A stretch of DNA of 64,000 nucleotides, taken from Tetradesmus obliquus (lineage: Eukaryota; Chlorophyta; Chlorophyceae; Sphaeropleales; Scenedesmaceae). The stretch is taken from NCBI GenBank assembly GCA_030272155.1, contig CP126191.1:9198501-9262500 (forward strand), read 5' to 3'. Both the position numbers and the translations under genes were made by a program. Position 1 is the first letter of the stretch. Every line of letters starts with the position of its first letter. The notes under the pieces are model-generated. The model was given only the letters and a program-made list of their open reading frames with translations, did no database searches and was not told where the DNA came from. Shown here one piece after another: positions 51,870 to 64,000 of this stretch.

Positions 51870-53471
51870 GACAGCTGGGTTGCATTTGCTGCCGCAAACA
51901 CGATATGATGGTGGTGCTGCTGTTCAGGTACGATGGTGCTGCTGCTGCATGCCACGACCACTTTTGCTGCGGTTGCAGGTGCTGTTGCGGCTCAACAAGT
52001 GGCACGGGAGGGGGAGCATCACAACTGCCGACTAATGTCACTGCAACAGTGTGCCGCCAGGCATGCATTTGTGTGCAGCATTCATGCAGAGGAGCGCACT
52101 GTGAAGCAGCACAGTGTGCAGGCCCACCTGCATTCCAGTTCACGCCGCTTGCATTGGCCACATGCCTGTAGCCACGTACAAACCAGCAACAGCAGCAGCA
52201 GCAGCAGCACGAGCAGCAGTAAGCAAGCAGCTCCTACTGAGATAAAGGCTGCCATGTCGATTGTTCATGTGTCCAAAGTGATTGGTGGTTGCGTAGCAGC
52301 TGCCCCCGCATCTGCGGGAAGCAGACCTACTCTGCGCACCAACATGTACAGCATTGTCGGTACTCTTTATTGCCGTCTGCCGCCTGCTCTTGCATTGCAA
52401 CTCCTCCACTGCTCTTTAACCAGAGCGCACACCATGCGCCGCCAATGCTGCTGCTGCTGCTGCTGCTTCACAGGTGCTGCTGCCGCTGCTGCTGCTGCCA
52501 TTTCCCACAGAGCCACACTCACAGCACAGTGAGGTAGGGGAAGCAGATGAGTCACGACAATGCTGTGCATGCTGCTGTATTGCATCCACTTCACTTGCTG
52601 CTGCTGCTGCTTCCACAGAGCCGCACTCACAGCGCGGTGAGGTAGGGGAAGCAGACCTGCCACAGCAATGCTGTGTATGCTGCTGCTGCTGTCCTTCACT
52701 GAACAATGACACAGCACACTCACAGCACGGTGAGGTAGGGGAAGCAGATGAGCCAGGCCAGCGTGCCGCACTTGCGCGGCACCAGCCACATCACCAGGTA
52801 GGTGGCAAGGCTGGTGATGACGCCATGCACCACGTGGCTGCCAAAGGGGTAATACACTAGCGCAAGGCCCACCACTGCGGCAAACAGGTTGCGCGCTGCA
52901 GCAACAGAGCGATGTGGCGACAGACAGACAGGGAACGAGACATACAGCAGCAGAAGAAGGGAAGGTGGAAAGAGTGCAGAGCGGGAGGCAGTCAGAAAGA
53001 GGGAGCGTTGTGTGTGGTGTGTGCACGCTGTATGGTGATGCAACTGGCCTTGCAGTTGCATGGCGATAGGCCAGGTCGCTGATCGCCTGCTGTACATGCA
53101 ACAGCGTGCTGTGGCCTCTACAAAAGCTGTACTGCTAGCGTACAGCAATAACACACAACAGTCACCTGATATTCTCGGCAGTTCATGCAAGTAAGCACCT
53201 TCACAGGCCCTGTACTGCTGTGGATGTGTTTGAAAACACGGCTACATGACGGCAGCAGCACAACACGCTTGCAGGACTGCCACGGCTGCTGTGCTGCCCT
53301 CGCACCTGCAGGGTTGCGGATCCACCTGACGAGCATGCCTGACAGCACTGCTGCTATGAATGCAAACGCAAAGCGGGTTAGGTCCAGGGTCAGGCCTGTG
53401 AACTGCATGAAGTCTCTTTCAAACTGCATGACAGGTATCAGGTTGCTGGACAGGCTGAAGAGGGCCTTCAT
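48278..53471 (-). CDS. MBOAT lysophospholipid acyltransferase (plant LPCAT-type)
   Basis: Membrane-bound O-acyltransferase that re-acylates lysophospholipids with acyl-CoA (Lands cycle), normally in the ER. Nine exons in phase, 568 residues: 53306-53471, 52724-52895, 52238-52311, 51730-51824, 51134-51331, 50810-50944, 50096-50349, 49141-49262, 48278-48768. Motifs: DFTGGQMVLTLKLISMAM, GNLLAGPVIEFRDYQMWVR, QYWNTTTGTFLRRYVYERL (conserved Asn), VSGVWHGLYPGYIMFFAG (catalytic His). Several hydrophobic segments fit a polytopic protein. The C-terminal tail (KVKKGAKKAAAGDG and on) is basic, then Ala/Gly/Asp-rich, longer than plant LPCATs. Exon 3 is the least certain; it was chosen because its phases fit both neighbours and it aligns with the expected linker. 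Five or more exon edges have intronic copies. Head-to-head with DDX42. Confidence 0.88.
48840..48920 (-). repeat. Copy of the exon 9 5' end in MBOAT intron 8
   Basis: GTAGTTGTA(T/G)A(G/C)CAC(A/G)GTGCTG, then TGCGCAAAGAGCACGGCGCTGC, occurs at the true exon 9 start (up to 48768) and again at 48852-48897. The acceptor-side GCGC context is partly kept. Confidence 0.85.
49450..50130 (-). repeat. Six-copy array of the exon 7 3' end and donor, MBOAT intron 7
   Basis: Plus-strand CACCTGCGCAGGAAGGTG followed by (C/G)C(C/G)GTGGTGGTGTTCCAGTACTG, the exon end QYWNTTTGTFLRR with its donor, occurs near 49454, 49574, 49693, 49812, 49944 and 50093 (true). Spacing is about 119-120 bp for four units, then 132 and 150. 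The intron part of the unit (CATGCACTCTCACTGCACAG, CACCAACACAGC) is also shared. Confidence 0.95.
50440..50835 (-). repeat. Copies of exon 6 3' end and exon 7 5' end, MBOAT intron 6
   Basis: The exon 6 end (AAQPLLVKLVTMQ, plus-strand CATCGTGACCAGCTTGACCAG) recurs at about 50688 and, more diverged, at 50540. The exon 7 start (plus-strand GCGGTAGGTGGTGCCCAC(G/A)ATCTG) recurs at 50450. Intron 6 is thus filled from both ends by copies of its two neighbours. Confidence 0.88.
51440..51540 (-). repeat. Copy of the exon 5 5' end plus long (CAG)n, MBOAT intron 4
   Basis: TTGGACAGCTCCTGCAG(A/T)GACAG, then (CAG)n, is present at 51320 (true exon 5 start) and at 51446. The second copy carries about 20 uninterrupted CAG units (51470-51531). 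Confidence 0.9.
52510..52760 (-). repeat. Three copies of the exon 2 3' end and donor, MBOAT intron 2
   Basis: Plus-strand CACTCACAGC(A/G)C(A/G)GTGAGGTAGGGGAAGCAGA occurs at about 52513, 52624 and 52717 (true). It encodes ICFPYLTVL with the donor. The copies lie downstream in the sense direction. Confidence 0.92.
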
Positions 53472-54804
53472 CTTGACTAACTGCCTCTGCAATTGCCAAA
53501 CTAGGGCTGCTAGCTAGTCAACGGATGAGCTGTGGGTGATCTAGCTTTGCTGTTGATTTTGCTGCACCATCAAGAGGCTCAAGAGCAGCAGCAGTAGTCA
53601 ATTCAGTTGGCCCCCGCGCATGTGCGATCAGGGACAGCCGGACACGTCGATCGCCTCTGCTGTTGTTTGTTTTTGACCTGAAAGCAGCAAAGCTCAGCGA
53701 AACGTTTGAATGCACACGCTTCAGCTGCTGCTGCCAGCTTGCAAGGCGTATTGATGACGAGATAGGGCAACCAGGCAACGTGGTCACACGTCGAAAAGCA
53801 AACAAATGTCGATTGCAAAAAGCAAGGTGTGATGCCTGTCAGGAAGCCGCTGTTGGGCCGTTACGTGTGCAGTTGTTACCCACGCAAGGGGTTAAGGCTC
53901 TGTTGTTGCTGTCTGAATAGAAGCTTTTCTCAGCATCTGTTGCACTCTGACAGCGTTTACTGCACTTTCAGGTCACGTACGACCAGCAGTGGTGCTGGGC
54001 AAAGTGTTCTTCACACTGCAGCACTTCATGGCAGCTGTGCAGTGCCTGCAGCATGCTCTCCCAGGGCATGGTCGTCATGTGCGAACCAATCCGGTAGATG
54101 TGTTGCTGAGCCCATTGGATCAACTTTACGAGGCTGTCAGTGGTCCTGCTGTCATTTGTTGCCCCAGGATGGTGCCAGGCCCTGCCTCAGGGCCTGAGTG
54201 AGGGCTTGCTTCCAATGGGAGCTCTCATCTCATCAGCAGCGTGCCCTGCCAGTCGTGAGGAGGATTTACGTTGTTGATCAACCACTGTGGTCGAATACTC
54301 GACTCAGTTTCTGCGTTTAACCTGGTATCCAAGATGCGACATCTGGCTCTGGTCAGCCAATGTTTCTAGTTGCAGGCTGGCACGCAGTACGTGTCATACA
54401 CCGCTTATACCAAAATGAAATAGTTTTGATTTGAAATATTCAGAGTTGCGCAGTCAAAGTCATAGGCAATAAGCATCCAGGCATGCTTGGGGGCCTTGTG
54501 CTGGGAACGTCTTGTCAGACTCACCCTCAGGGCTAGATATTGTCACAAGAGGTTCAATGCCCAAGCAGTGCTTCATTGAGTACAGTTTCATGACTCTCCT
54601 GTTTTCAAATGCACAGTAGTACCACCCGTGTATCGCTCGCAGACTGAACGTCGCAGTTCAAAACCTGCTCTAGCTTGCTGTAGCTCATAGCTTGTGCTTG
54701 CTCTCCATACACGCACTACAACATATGAACTGATCAGAGCTGTTTCGTGCGCGACTGGCGTAAGCAGCTGCGCGTGCAGCAGCAGCAGCAGTAGCAGCAG
54801 CAGC
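53472..54804. promoter_or_regulatory. Divergent spacer between MBOAT (-) and DDX42 (+)
   Basis: Start codons are 1.33 kb apart, head to head. The middle (about 54220-54640) is AT-rich and free of triplet repeats. A plus frame at 53989-54201 has no recognisable domain. Promoters of both genes must lie here; I cannot point to individual elements. Confidence 0.45.

Positions 54805-64000
<9,196 letters not shown>

Noticed and set aside
53989-54201. 70-codon plus-strand frame starting MVLGKVFF
   Set aside because: Protein-like but too short, without splice or family support, in a divergent promoter region.

Overview
The window is nuclear DNA of a green alga, most likely a chlorophycean. The genes are split by many GT-AG introns and carry dense CAG/CTG triplet repeats that run as poly-Q, poly-A, poly-S or poly-L in coding DNA and sit next to 3' splice sites in introns. 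Homologues are plant- or alga-like (an AAE19-type acyl-activating protein, an RH24/DDX42 helicase, a plant-type MBOAT acyltransferase), and one gene resembles an animal sperm/ciliary protein. I rebuilt exons by hand from splice sites, codon phase and remembered family sequences; there is no transcript support.

Layout: D-2-hydroxyglutarate dehydrogenase (+, 502-5258); secreted PhoX/DUF839 phosphatase (-, 6813-14296); a large TSNAXIP1-like coiled-coil protein (-, 15163-26361), head-to-head with the spliceosome protein CCDC12/Cwf18 (+, 26808-28258); an AASDH/AAE19 adenylation-carrier-beta-propeller protein (+, 28997-36320); frataxin (+, 36607-38138); a region of mobile-element debris and unrecognised DNA (about 38.6-43.2 kb); an F-box plus SMI1/KNR4 (SUKH) protein (-, about 43.38-46.09 kb); a poorly understood stretch (46.1-48.3 kb); an MBOAT lysophospholipid acyltransferase (-, 48278-53471), head-to-head with DDX42/RH24 (+, from 54805, running off the window). 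The genes do not form a pathway; they are neighbouring housekeeping and cilium-type genes.

The most striking signal runs across most genes. Short segments covering an exon edge (10-90 bp of exon plus the splice site and some intron) are tandemly duplicated, 2 to 7 copies, into the neighbouring intron, or past the stop codon in frataxin. I count about 20 such edges in seven of the eight recognised genes. In every case the copy that keeps the protein frame is the outermost one: the first donor copy or the last acceptor copy. Introns therefore seem to grow from their ends by duplicating the splice junction, leaving rows of decoy splice sites. One decoy exon in the helicase gene was later split by a truncated LINE with a 12-bp target-site duplication.

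Other notable points are a 52-bp perfect inverted repeat inside a coding exon, two introns of one gene sharing the same 5' sequence, (CTG)n tracts placed just before many 3' splice sites, and an adenylation domain whose P-loop lysine is replaced by cysteine.
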